Positions 34,653-42,259 of a DNA stretch of 64,000 bases are shown in pieces (the first letter of the stretch is position 1; each line of letters starts with the position of its first letter). Location: NCBI GenBank assembly GCA_965208065.1, contig OZ242313.1, positions 2,976,001 through 3,040,000 of the forward strand. The letters are read 5' to 3'. The position numbers and the translations under genes were made by a program. A model generated the notes under the pieces. It made no database searches and was not told the DNA's origin. It saw only the letters and a program-made list of their open reading frames with translations. Source of the stretch: Bin103 sp002238925 (lineage in GTDB: Bacteria > Spirochaetota > Spirochaetia > SZUA-6 > Bin103).

Positions 34653-35569
34653 GCCTTGCCGCCGGCAGCGATCCGTGCGTTGTGGGCACGCAACTGCATC
34701 GTCGCGTCGAGCCACTCGTCCCAACTCGGAAGCGGCGACGCGCTGAGCACCGGCAGCGGCACTCTCCCGCCCGCCCGCTGGCGCGTGCCGAATTCTTCCA
34801 TCACGTCGCGCGCCGGCCCGGCAAGCGCCGTTGCCGGTACGTGGTAGCGGAAGTCGATGCTCCAACGCGCGTCGCTGGTGCGGTTCATCTTGCTGGTGTG
34901 GAAGGTGAGATTGGTCAGGTACAGCACGTCGCCGGCAGCCATCTCCACGGCCTGCGGCGTACCGCGTTGCTCGATTTCCTCATCGGTGCGCACATTCATG
35001 TCTTCGCCGCGCGCCGCGTCCAGCAGTCCCCAGCGATGGCTGCCCGGCATGACCCAGATGCAGCCGTTGGCCACGGTGGCGTCGACCAGCGGCACCCACA
35101 CGGTAACGATGTGCGCCGCCTCGGTGTGACCGACCCGTTTGCCCTTGGCCGGCTCGTTGTAGTAGTGGCTGTCCTGGTGCCACGGAAAGGCGGTGATCTC
35201 CGCCTCGGGAATCTTGGTGCGGACGTTCAGCCCGCCCAGCTCGCACACTTCCGGCCCCAGGACCGCACCCAGCACCCGCACGATGCCGGGATGGCGGTAC
35301 AGATCGAAGTACGCCTTGTCGAGCGTGTTCCCGATCCAGCCGCGCGGCGAACTGTTCATTGCGGTGCAGATCGCGGCAAAGCGGCGCGTGAAGGGCTGCT
35401 CCTCGAACAGCGAATCGATCTTGCCCTCCGCATGCATCTGGCGGGCGTACTCGTCGACGTGGCCGGCCAGAAGCTCCCGCACCGGATCGAGATCGGCGAC
35501 GCTCAGCACATTGCGCGCCACCAGGTAGCCGTCGCGCTCGTAGGCGGCGCGAGTTGCAGCATCACTCAT
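34649..35569 (-). CDS. Phytanoyl-CoA dioxygenase (PhyH) family protein, copy 3
   Basis: 306 residues from ATG 35569. The triad is His and Asp in PWHQDSHYYNEP and the distal His in LTFHTSKMNRTSDARW, with Arg in RWSIDFRYH. It also has NGCIWVMPGSHRWG. The upstream frame extension is not needed: the ATG at 35569 lies 7 nt beyond TACAGT. First gene of a two-dioxygenase unit, divergent from the second BNR gene. Copies 1-3 differ strongly from one another, so they are not a recent duplication. Confidence 0.9.
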   Translation of the reverse strand: MSDAATRAAYERDGYLVARNVLSVADLDPVRELLAGHVDEYARQMHAEGKIDSLFEEQPFTRRFAAICTAMNSSPRGWIGNTLDKAYFDLYRHPGIVRVLGAVLGPEVCELGGLNVRTKIPEAEITAFPWHQDSHYYNEPAKGKRVGHTEAAHIVTVWVPLVDATVANGCIWVMPGSHRWGLLDAARGEDMNVRTDEEIEQRGTPQAVEMAAGDVLYLTNLTFHTSKMNRTSDARWSIDFRYHVPATALAGPARDVMEEFGTRQRAGGRVPLPVLSASPLPSWDEWLDATMQLRAHNARIAAGGKA

Positions 35570-35576
35570 GGCCCTC

Positions 35577-35605
35577 ACTGTACGCCCCCGATGCGGGCAG
35601 TGCAA
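35577..35605 (-). promoter_or_regulatory. Promoter of the copy 3-copy 2 dioxygenase unit, leaderless type
   Basis: TTGCAC (35605-35600) and TACAGT (35582-35577) are spaced by 17 nt on the minus strand; the ATG at 35569 is 7 nt further. Confidence 0.6.
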
Positions 35606-35612
35606 CGCCGCG

Positions 35613-35642
35613 GTGACAGGGCACGCGAGATTGAGATACAGT
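35613..35642 (+). promoter_or_regulatory. Promoter of the second BNR gene
   Basis: GTGACA at 35613-35618 and TACAGT at 35637-35642 are spaced by 18 nt. The same hexamer pair drives the first BNR gene (26624-26652), suggesting shared promoter type. The leader is about 20 nt, with no clear Shine-Dalgarno. Confidence 0.5.
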
Positions 35643-35669
35643 CCGGCAGGTTCCCAAAAAATCAGCACA

Positions 35670-37289
35670 ATGAAGATACCCGAGCACTCTCTCCATCACA
35701 CCACGTTCGACGTGTGGCGCAGCCCCGGACGATTCACCAAGAACCCCGACATCGTGCGTCTGCCCTCCGGGCGGATGCTGCTGGTATACGCCGATACCGA
35801 TCGCCATTGGGCGAGCGATTTCGTGATCCTCACCCTGCTGGCCAGCGATGACGGCGGCCGCACCTGGAACAAGCAGGCCGAGGTGGCGCGCGCCGACTTG
35901 CAGGCCGGGGAAGAGCGCCTGGTGACCCCGCGCCTGAGCCGCCTCGGCGACGGCCGGCTGGTGGTGCTGTGCGACCGTGACGACGACGGTCACTTCCACC
36001 CCGACCAGCCGCCCGCCAACCTGGCGTGGTGGAGCAGCGATGACGGGCGTACCTGGGGGCCGGCCGTGGAAACCGGCATCATGGGCTTCGAGCCGGACCG
36101 CATGCTGGAGTTGGGCAACGGCAAGCTGGCCGTGCTCACGCACATCATGCGGCCGGACAGCCAGGAGTTTGCCGAGATCCTGTCGCTGTCGGACGACGGC
36201 GGCACGACGTGGCGCGAGGCGGCGGAGGTGGCGCACGATGGCTACCATCGATTCTGCGAAGGGGCGCTGGTGTTTCTGGACGGCGGTGCCGACGGCGGTG
36301 CCGGCGCGGGCGGCGAGCTGGCCTGCGTGTTACGCGAAAACCACTCCGCCGGCATCCCCAGCTTTGTGGCCTTCTCCAGCGACAACGGCGCCACCTGGAC
36401 GCCGCCGCAAATGTGCCCGTTCGCGCTGCATCGTCCCTATGCCAAGCGTCTCGCCGACGGGCGCGTGCTGGTCACGGGCCGGCACGTGAACGGCGGGCTC
36501 GGCACCTACGCCTGGTGCGGCGATCTGCGCGCCGAGGCGGGCACCTACCAGGTCGGCGGGCCGCGGCGCAAGTTTGCCGCCGAGCTGACCGCCGACGCCC
36601 TGCGCATCGACAACCGCCCCGACCACGAGTGCCGGTTCAACCTGCTGCCGCCGGAGGGTGGCCGCAGCGAAATCGTGTTCGAGGCGGAGGTGAAGGTGGA
36701 AGGCAGCGAGCCGGCGGCGTTTCTGTCGATTTCACGGCTGCGGTCCAACCGGGGGCCGGTGGTGCTGTCGCTGGCCGGCGACCACCTGTCGCTGGCCGAC
36801 CGGCGGCCGGCGGCGGTCGACTTCTCCCACTTCCGCACCGTGCGGATCTCGCACCGGCGCGGGCTGCTGGAGGTGCGGGTGGACGGCGAGGTGGTGCGCT
36901 CGGCGAGCGTGTTCCACGAGGAGCTGGCCATGAGTGAATTCATGCGCGGCGGTCCGCTGTATGCGCGCACCATGTTCGGGCAGGTCGGCGACGCGGGCAC
37001 GAGTTGGTGGCGGCGGGTGCGCTACGAGACGCGCAATCCCCGGCTCACCGACTGGCGCTGGAGTTGGGCGGCGGCGGACGGCACCTGGCCCGACCAGTAC
37101 CAGCGCGACCGGCTTACCCAGGTGCACGGCAACCATCCGGACCAGAAGCCGGGCCCGGACCACGGCTACTCCTCCTGGCTGCAACAGGAGGACGGCACCA
37201 TCGTGTTCGTGGATTACACCAACTTCGGCGACGACGGCGGCAAGAGCCACCTGGTCGGCGCGTTTATCGATCCCGGAGATCTGGCCTGA
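35670..37289 (+). CDS. BNR/Asp-box repeat protein with C-terminal extension (sialidase-like)
   Basis: 539 residues from ATG 35670. The N-terminal propeller has Asp boxes SDDGGRTW, SSDDGRTW, SDDGGTTW and SSDNGATW and the start RFTKNPDIVRLPSGRMLLVY. At about residues 290-440 a beta-rich, concanavalin-like segment follows (FEAEVKVEGSEPAAFLSISR, VRISHRRGLLEVRVDG), probably carbohydrate-binding. The C-terminal part returns to YSSWLQQEDGTIVFVDYTNF, which resembles the last blade, so the beta domain may be inserted into the propeller. No signal peptide. The ATG is chosen from the start of the conserved fold. Divergent from the dioxygenase pair. Confidence 0.82.
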   Translation: MKIPEHSLHHTTFDVWRSPGRFTKNPDIVRLPSGRMLLVYADTDRHWASDFVILTLLASDDGGRTWNKQAEVARADLQAGEERLVTPRLSRLGDGRLVVLCDRDDDGHFHPDQPPANLAWWSSDDGRTWGPAVETGIMGFEPDRMLELGNGKLAVLTHIMRPDSQEFAEILSLSDDGGTTWREAAEVAHDGYHRFCEGALVFLDGGADGGAGAGGELACVLRENHSAGIPSFVAFSSDNGATWTPPQMCPFALHRPYAKRLADGRVLVTGRHVNGGLGTYAWCGDLRAEAGTYQVGGPRRKFAAELTADALRIDNRPDHECRFNLLPPEGGRSEIVFEAEVKVEGSEPAAFLSISRLRSNRGPVVLSLAGDHLSLADRRPAAVDFSHFRTVRISHRRGLLEVRVDGEVVRSASVFHEELAMSEFMRGGPLYARTMFGQVGDAGTSWWRRVRYETRNPRLTDWRWSWAAADGTWPDQYQRDRLTQVHGNHPDQKPGPDHGYSSWLQQEDGTIVFVDYTNFGDDGGKSHLVGAFIDPGDLA

Positions 37290-37329
37290 AGTCAACGCGG
37301 CCCACGCGGCCCACGGGGGTTTATTCGGG

Positions 37330-37713
37330 CTATTCGTCCGGCTGCATGATGACGTTTACCGACTCGGTGTCGAGCATGAACCAGTCGCCCGTCGCGGCGT
37401 CCACGATGATGGGCACCAGACCGGCGAGGACGTCCAGAACCACCCATCCAAAGCCCACGAATCGCGAGACCTGAAAGGACTTGTCCTTATAGCCTTCTTT
37501 CCGAAACGTGATGACGTGCTCCTTGCGGATCGACATGTCGACTGCCACGGGAGTGGTCCCGAAATAGTGGCCGTCCACGTATACCTCGACATCCGCGGGA
37601 TCTGACGCGATATCGACGGACGGAGTCTTGTTGTTGAACAATGTCGCGCAACCGCTCATCGCCAGTACCGCAAACGAGCCAACCAAGCACAGAAATACCT
37701 TTGCGAGCCTCAT
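37330..37713 (-). CDS. PEGA-domain lipoprotein
   Basis: 127 residues. Signal peptide with lipobox LAMSGC, so Cys22 is likely lipidated. A PEGA-like domain follows: TPSVDIASDPADVEVYVDGH, then YFGTTPVAVDMSIRKEHVIT, the classical surface-exposed beta repeat. The C-terminus has a hydrophobic stretch (FGWVVLDVLAGLVPIIVDAA). GGGGAGGC lies about 6 nt before the ATG. It may anchor peptidoglycan- or S-layer-bound structures. It is flanked by a BNR gene (convergent) and a small membrane protein (divergent). Third-position GC looks lower than in its neighbours, so it may have been acquired separately. Confidence 0.85.
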   Translation of the reverse strand: MRLAKVFLCLVGSFAVLAMSGCATLFNNKTPSVDIASDPADVEVYVDGHYFGTTPVAVDMSIRKEHVITFRKEGYKDKSFQVSRFVGFGWVVLDVLAGLVPIIVDAATGDWFMLDTESVNVIMQPDE

Positions 37714-37836
37714 GTGTGCCTCCCCAAAACGACCACCCGGTCGTCACTCTGATGACCAGTTTGGGAATCCTGGAACGGAGAGTCAACCATTTTCTTTGCC
37801 CTTTCTCCGCCCGGCGCGGTATTCTGCTTGGCGACG

Positions 37837-38358
37837 ATGACGCTGCGCGAGTTGTTTGCCGCCGTCGACGGGGCGCGTGTTCCGCTGCTGATCGGGCTTG
37901 GCGCGGTGGTGGTGCTGACGGCGTTGATCGGGGTCCTGCACGGACGCGACAACGGCGGGCGCCCACCGTGGCGGCACTTGTACGCGGTCCTGGTATACGC
38001 GGCCTGCGCGCCGGGCATCTTCGCCGCGGTGACGGTGGTGTACGCCCTTCTGTTCAGCGGCGACAATCTGCTCGACCTCAACGCCGCTACCTACCTGGCG
38101 CCGATCGCCGCCATGGTGCTGACCCTCGGGATCATGCGCCGCAACGTCAGATTCGACGAGGTGCCGGGCTTCGGGCGCATCACCGGGCTGATGACCATGA
38201 TCGGCGCCGTGTTCGCCATCGCCCTGATCCTGAAGAGTCTGCGCGTGTGGCTGTTCTTCAGCGCTTCCCTCGTGTGGTTCTTGGTGCTGGTGGTGGCAAT
38301 GTTCGTGCTTGTCAAATGGGGCGGCCGGTTGTTGTTCGGCCGCGGCCGGCAACGATGA
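37837..38358 (+). CDS. Small integral membrane protein of unknown function
   Basis: 173 residues from ATG 37837. Five hydrophobic helices, including VPLLIGLGAVVVLTALIGVL, VLVYAACAPGIFAAVTVVYA, MTMIGAVFAIALIL and LVWFLVLVVAMFVLVKWG. An acidic-Arg loop (GIMRRNVRFDEVPGFGRITG) sits between the third and fourth. I do not recognise a named family. TTGCCC (37796-37801) and TATTCT (37820-37825) form a likely promoter 18 nt apart. It precedes moeA by 23 nt on the same strand and may be in its transcript. Confidence 0.7.
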   Translation: MTLRELFAAVDGARVPLLIGLGAVVVLTALIGVLHGRDNGGRPPWRHLYAVLVYAACAPGIFAAVTVVYALLFSGDNLLDLNAATYLAPIAAMVLTLGIMRRNVRFDEVPGFGRITGLMTMIGAVFAIALILKSLRVWLFFSASLVWFLVLVVAMFVLVKWGGRLLFGRGRQR

Positions 38359-38381
38359 CCGGCTCGCATCGGTAGCCGCCG

Positions 38382-39623
38382 GTGTCCGCAGCAGCACTCG
38401 TTCCCTACCGGGAGGCCGTTGCGCTGATCCTCGCTGCCGGCGCCCCGCCGGTGCCGGTCACGGTGCCGCTGGCGGAGGCGGTGGGCCGGGTTACCGCGCG
38501 CGCGGTGGTGAGCGCCGAGACCTCGCCGAACGCCGACCTGGCGGCGATGGACGGCTATGCCGTGCGCACCGACGATCTGCGCGGCGCCACCGTTGCCGCA
38601 CCGCGCCGGCTCACCGTTGCCGGCTCGGTGGCGGCCGGCGATCCGCGGCCGCAGCGATCGGCCGCCGGCGCCGGTGTGCTTCGGATTGCCACCGGTGCAC
38701 TGCTGCCGGCGGGCTGTGACGCGGTGCTGCCGGTCGAGGACGCCGTCGAGGCGAACGGCACCATTGAGGTTACCGCACCGCCGGCGGCGGGCGCCAACGT
38801 ACGCCGGCGCGGCGAAGATCACCGGCCGGGCGACGTCGTGCTGGAGACGGGGCGGCGCATCGAGCCGCCGCACCTGCTGCTGCTGGCCAACCTCGGCTGC
38901 GCGCGGGTGGCGGTCGCGCGCCGGCCGCGGGTGGCGGTGCTCGCCACCGGCAGCGAACTGGTCGAGGATCTCACCACCGATCTGCAACCGGGCCAAGTGC
39001 GCAACTCGAACGCCCGCTACCTGGTGGGAGCGCTGCAAGCCGCCGGCTGCCGGCCTGCCCTGCTGCGCGCCGCCGGCGACCACCCTGCCGTGATCGGCGA
39101 TCGGCTGCGGCACGCGCTCGCTGCCGCGCGGCCGGCGGCGGACGTGATCGTGACCATCGGCGGTGTCTCGCGCGGCACGGCGGACCATGTGCCGGCGGCG
39201 CTGGCTGGACTCGGGGCCGAGGTGCTGTTCCACGGCGTGGCGATGCGGCCCGGCAAGCCGGTGTTGGCCGCCAGCCTGCCGGAACGCGGCGTGGTGCTGT
39301 TCGGCCTGCCCGGCAACCCGCTGGCCGTACTGGCGACGTTCCGTGCCCTGGTCGCCCCGTTCCTGCGCGTTCTGCAGGGCCAGCGGGCGCTCGATCCGGT
39401 CGCCGCCCTGCTCGTCGCCGCCGTAACCGGGCGCCCGGGGCTGACGCGATTCGTGCTCGGGTACCGCACCGCGCCGGCCCGCGGCGTCGAACAGGTCACT
39501 CCCGTGGCGCGCCAGAGGGCGTCCGAGGTGGCCGCCCTGCGCCGCGCCGATCGCTGGCTGGTTGTCCCGCCGGAGACCGCCGCGGTCCCCGCCGGAGCCA
39601 TGGTCGCAACACTGCCCCTGTAA
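38382..39623 (+). CDS. moeA: Molybdopterin molybdotransferase MoeA
   Basis: 413 residues, the normal length. MoeA inserts molybdate into adenylylated molybdopterin. Landmarks: PNADLAAMDGYAVRTDDL near the N-terminus, ATGALLPAGCDAVLPVEDAV, the MoCF_biosynth domain from VAVLATGSELVED through VRNSNARYLVGAL, DVIVTIGGVSRGTADHV and the catalytic-loop FGLPGNPLAVLATF. GTG start. No other molybdenum cofactor gene (moaA, moaC, moeB, mogA) lies in the window. It probably belongs to a transcript with the small membrane protein upstream. Confidence 0.93.
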   Translation: MSAAALVPYREAVALILAAGAPPVPVTVPLAEAVGRVTARAVVSAETSPNADLAAMDGYAVRTDDLRGATVAAPRRLTVAGSVAAGDPRPQRSAAGAGVLRIATGALLPAGCDAVLPVEDAVEANGTIEVTAPPAAGANVRRRGEDHRPGDVVLETGRRIEPPHLLLLANLGCARVAVARRPRVAVLATGSELVEDLTTDLQPGQVRNSNARYLVGALQAAGCRPALLRAAGDHPAVIGDRLRHALAAARPAADVIVTIGGVSRGTADHVPAALAGLGAEVLFHGVAMRPGKPVLAASLPERGVVLFGLPGNPLAVLATFRALVAPFLRVLQGQRALDPVAALLVAAVTGRPGLTRFVLGYRTAPARGVEQVTPVARQRASEVAALRRADRWLVVPPETAAVPAGAMVATLPL

Positions 39624-39712
39624 CGGCCGCGCCCGCCGCGCGGCAGTCGGCGACCGCCTTGCAGAAGCCGTCCTTTTCGCGGAGCATGGCAACATCTGAG
39701 GAGGTCTCTTCA

Positions 39713-40705
39713 ATGAAACGAATTCTGTTTGCGGCAGGGATGGCCCTGCTGCTGGTCGCCGCCGTCGGGGCGGAGGAAATCAAGCCGGCGGTGGTGTTCG
39801 ACATGGGCGGCAAGTTCGACAAGTCGTTCAACGAGGGCATCTACAACGGTGTAGAGAAGTTCCGGATGGAAACCGGCATCGAATACGGCGAGTTCGAGGT
39901 AACCAACGAGGCACAGCGCGAGCAGGCGCTGCGCAACTTCGCGCGCCGCGGCTACAACCCGATCATCGCGGTTGGCTTCGGCCAGGCTCCGGCGCTCGAC
40001 AAGGTCGCCGCCGAGTTTCCCGACACCAGCTTCTCGATCATCGACATGGTGGTGGACCAGCCCAACGTGCAGTCGATCGTGTTCAAGGAGCATGAGGGCT
40101 CCTTTCTGGTCGGCATGATCGCGGCGCTCGCGTCGGAAACCGGCAAGGTGGGCTTCGTCGGCGGCATGGACATACCGCTGATCCGCCGCTTCGCATGCGG
40201 ATACGAGCAGGGCGTCATGTACGTCAACTCCGATGCCCAGGTGTACCAGAACATGACCGGCACCACCCCGGCAGCGTGGAACGACCCGGTCAAGGGTGCC
40301 GAGCTGGCCAAGTCGCAGTTCGACCGGGGCGCCGATATCGTGTTCGCCGCGGCCGGCGGCACCGGGCTGGGCGTACTGCAGGCGGCGGCCGACGGCGGCA
40401 AGCTGTCGATCGGCGTCGACTCCAACCAGAACTATCTGCATCCGGGCTCGGTGCTCACCTCGATGCTGAAGCGCGTCGACGTCGCCGCCTACGACGTGTT
40501 CAAGACCGCAATGGACGACACCTGGGCGGCGGGCATCAAGGACCTGGGACTGGCCGAAGACGGTGTCGGCTGGGCGCTCGACGAGAATAATGACAGCCTG
40601 ATCACCGATGAGATGGCAGCCCGGGTGGAGGCCGCCCGCGCCGCCATCGTCGCGGGCGAAATGAGCGTCCACGACTACATGGCCAGCAACTCCTGCGCCT
40701 ACTGA
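39713..40705 (+). CDS. BMP family nucleoside-type substrate-binding lipoprotein/periplasmic protein (PnrA/BmpA-like)
   Basis: 330 residues from ATG 39713. Signal peptide ILFAAGMALLLVAAVGAEE, no lipobox. Family signatures are VVFDMGGKFDKSFNEGIYNG near the N-terminus, FGQAPALDKVAAEFPDTSFS, KEHEGSFLVGMIAAL and GFVGGMDIPLIRRFACGYEQ. PnrA and BmpA are spirochaete nucleoside-binding proteins, so purine nucleosides are the likely ligands. GAGGAGG lies 8 nt before the ATG. It heads a four-gene importer (binding protein, ATPase, two permeases). Confidence 0.93.
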   Translation: MKRILFAAGMALLLVAAVGAEEIKPAVVFDMGGKFDKSFNEGIYNGVEKFRMETGIEYGEFEVTNEAQREQALRNFARRGYNPIIAVGFGQAPALDKVAAEFPDTSFSIIDMVVDQPNVQSIVFKEHEGSFLVGMIAALASETGKVGFVGGMDIPLIRRFACGYEQGVMYVNSDAQVYQNMTGTTPAAWNDPVKGAELAKSQFDRGADIVFAAAGGTGLGVLQAAADGGKLSIGVDSNQNYLHPGSVLTSMLKRVDVAAYDVFKTAMDDTWAAGIKDLGLAEDGVGWALDENNDSLITDEMAARVEAARAAIVAGEMSVHDYMASNSCAY

Positions 40706-42258
40706 CCAAAGCACCTGCGGCCGATCCGACCGCTGCGCCGCCGGCCGTTGCGCTGCGCGGCATCAACAAGCGGTTCGGCTCGGTGCAGGCGAACCGGGAC
40801 GTCTCGGTAGAGGTCGTCAAGGGCTCGATTCACGGCATCATCGGCGAGAACGGCGCCGGCAAGTCGACCCTGATGAGCATCCTGTACGGCTTCTACCGGG
40901 CCGATTCCGGCAGCGTCGAGATCGACGGCCGGACGGCCGCGATCCACAGTCCGGGCGATGCCATCGCCGCCGGCATCGGCATGGTCCACCAGCACTTCAT
41001 GCTGGTGGAGCCGCTTACGGTGCTGGAGAACGTGCTGCTCGGCGCCGAGGGCGGGCCGTTGCTGCGCGACGGCGTGCGCCAGGCGCGCGATGACCTCGAC
41101 CGCCTGGAGCGGAATTACGGGCTGGAGGTGGACGTCGACGCCGCGGTCGGCGGCCTGCCGGTGGGCATCCAGCAGCGCGTCGAAATCCTCAAGGCGCTGT
41201 ACCGCGGCGCCGAGACCCTGATCCTCGACGAGCCGACCGGCGTGCTCACCCCGCAGGAGGCAACCGACCTGTTCCGCATCCTGGCCGCGCTCAAGGAACA
41301 GGGCCGCACCATCATTCTGATCACCCACAAGCTGCGCGAGATCATGGCGATCACCGAGCAGGTCACGGTGATGCGGCGCGGCTCGGTGGTGGCCGACGTG
41401 CGCACCGCGGACACCTCGCGCGAGCACCTGGCGGAGTTGATGGTGGGCCGCAAGGTGCTGCTGCGCGTCGACAAGGGGGCGGCGCAGCCGGGCGAGGTGC
41501 TGCTGGAGGCGCGCAACCTGGAAGCGGTCGACGACACCGGCGTGCGCCGGCTCAAGGACGTGAGCCTGACCGTCCGCCGCGGCGAGATCCTGGGTATCGC
41601 CGGGGTGGCCGGCAACGGCCAGTCGGAGCTGCTGGAGGTGCTGTGCGGCATCCGCAAGCCGGCATCCGGGGAGCTGGAAGTGAACGGCCACGTGCTGTGG
41701 TCGGGACAGGAACGCACCGACGCCCGGCGCGTACGCCGCATCGGACTGGCGCATATCCCCGAGGACCGGCAGCGCATGGGACTGGTCACCGCCTTCACCG
41801 CCAGCGAGTCGAGCATCCTCGGCTACCAGGGCGACGCCGCCTTCAACGGGCCGATCCTGCTGCACCGCCGGCGCGTCGTGTCCGCCTGTCAGCGGCAGAT
41901 GCACGAGTACGACGTGCGCCCGCCCGACCCGCTGCTGCTCAGCTCCGGGTTTTCCGGCGGCAACCAGCAGAAGATCATCGTGGCCCGCGAGTTGGACCGC
42001 GACCCGGAGGTGCTGCTCATCGGGCAGCCCACGCGCGGCCTCGACATCGGCGCCATCGAGTCTATTCACCGCCGCATTATCGAACTGCGCGACCGCGGCA
42101 AGGCCATTCTGCTGGTGTCGGTGGAGCTGGATGAGATCCTGTCGCTCAGCGATCGCATCGCGGTGATGTTCGACGGCGCCGTCGCCGGCGAGGTGGCGGC
42201 GGAAGACGCGACCGAGCAGTTGCTCGGCGGCCTGATGGCCGGTCTCGGGAACAACTGA
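40702..42258 (+). CDS. ABC transporter ATPase with two fused domains, nucleoside/simple sugar type (NupA/RbsA-like)
   Basis: About 518 residues if it starts at CTG 40702. The first ATPase has GENGAGKST, VHQHFMLVEPLTVLENV, VGIQQRVEILKAL and TLILDEPTGVLTPQEA. The second has a degenerate Walker A (GVAGNGQSELLEVL), then FSGGNQQKIIVAREL and VLLIGQPTRGLDIGAIE. The tandem layout is that of NupA/RbsA importers. The first conventional codon, GTG at 40783, would remove the strand VALRGINKRFGSVQ that the fold needs. No ATG, GTG or TTG lies in frame between 40702 and 40783, so an unusual start, perhaps CTG overlapping the binding-protein TGA, seems likely. Confidence 0.88.
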   Translation: MTKAPAADPTAAPPAVALRGINKRFGSVQANRDVSVEVVKGSIHGIIGENGAGKSTLMSILYGFYRADSGSVEIDGRTAAIHSPGDAIAAGIGMVHQHFMLVEPLTVLENVLLGAEGGPLLRDGVRQARDDLDRLERNYGLEVDVDAAVGGLPVGIQQRVEILKALYRGAETLILDEPTGVLTPQEATDLFRILAALKEQGRTIILITHKLREIMAITEQVTVMRRGSVVADVRTADTSREHLAELMVGRKVLLRVDKGAAQPGEVLLEARNLEAVDDTGVRRLKDVSLTVRRGEILGIAGVAGNGQSELLEVLCGIRKPASGELEVNGHVLWSGQERTDARRVRRIGLAHIPEDRQRMGLVTAFTASESSILGYQGDAAFNGPILLHRRRVVSACQRQMHEYDVRPPDPLLLSSGFSGGNQQKIIVARELDRDPEVLLIGQPTRGLDIGAIESIHRRIIELRDRGKAILLVSVELDEILSLSDRIAVMFDGAVAGEVAAEDATEQLLGGLMAGLGNN

Positions 42259-42259
42259 G

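Noticed and set aside
37300..37325. Direct repeat CGGCCCACG twice
   Set aside because: Two 9-bp units only, between convergent genes, without flanking symmetry or mobile-element features.
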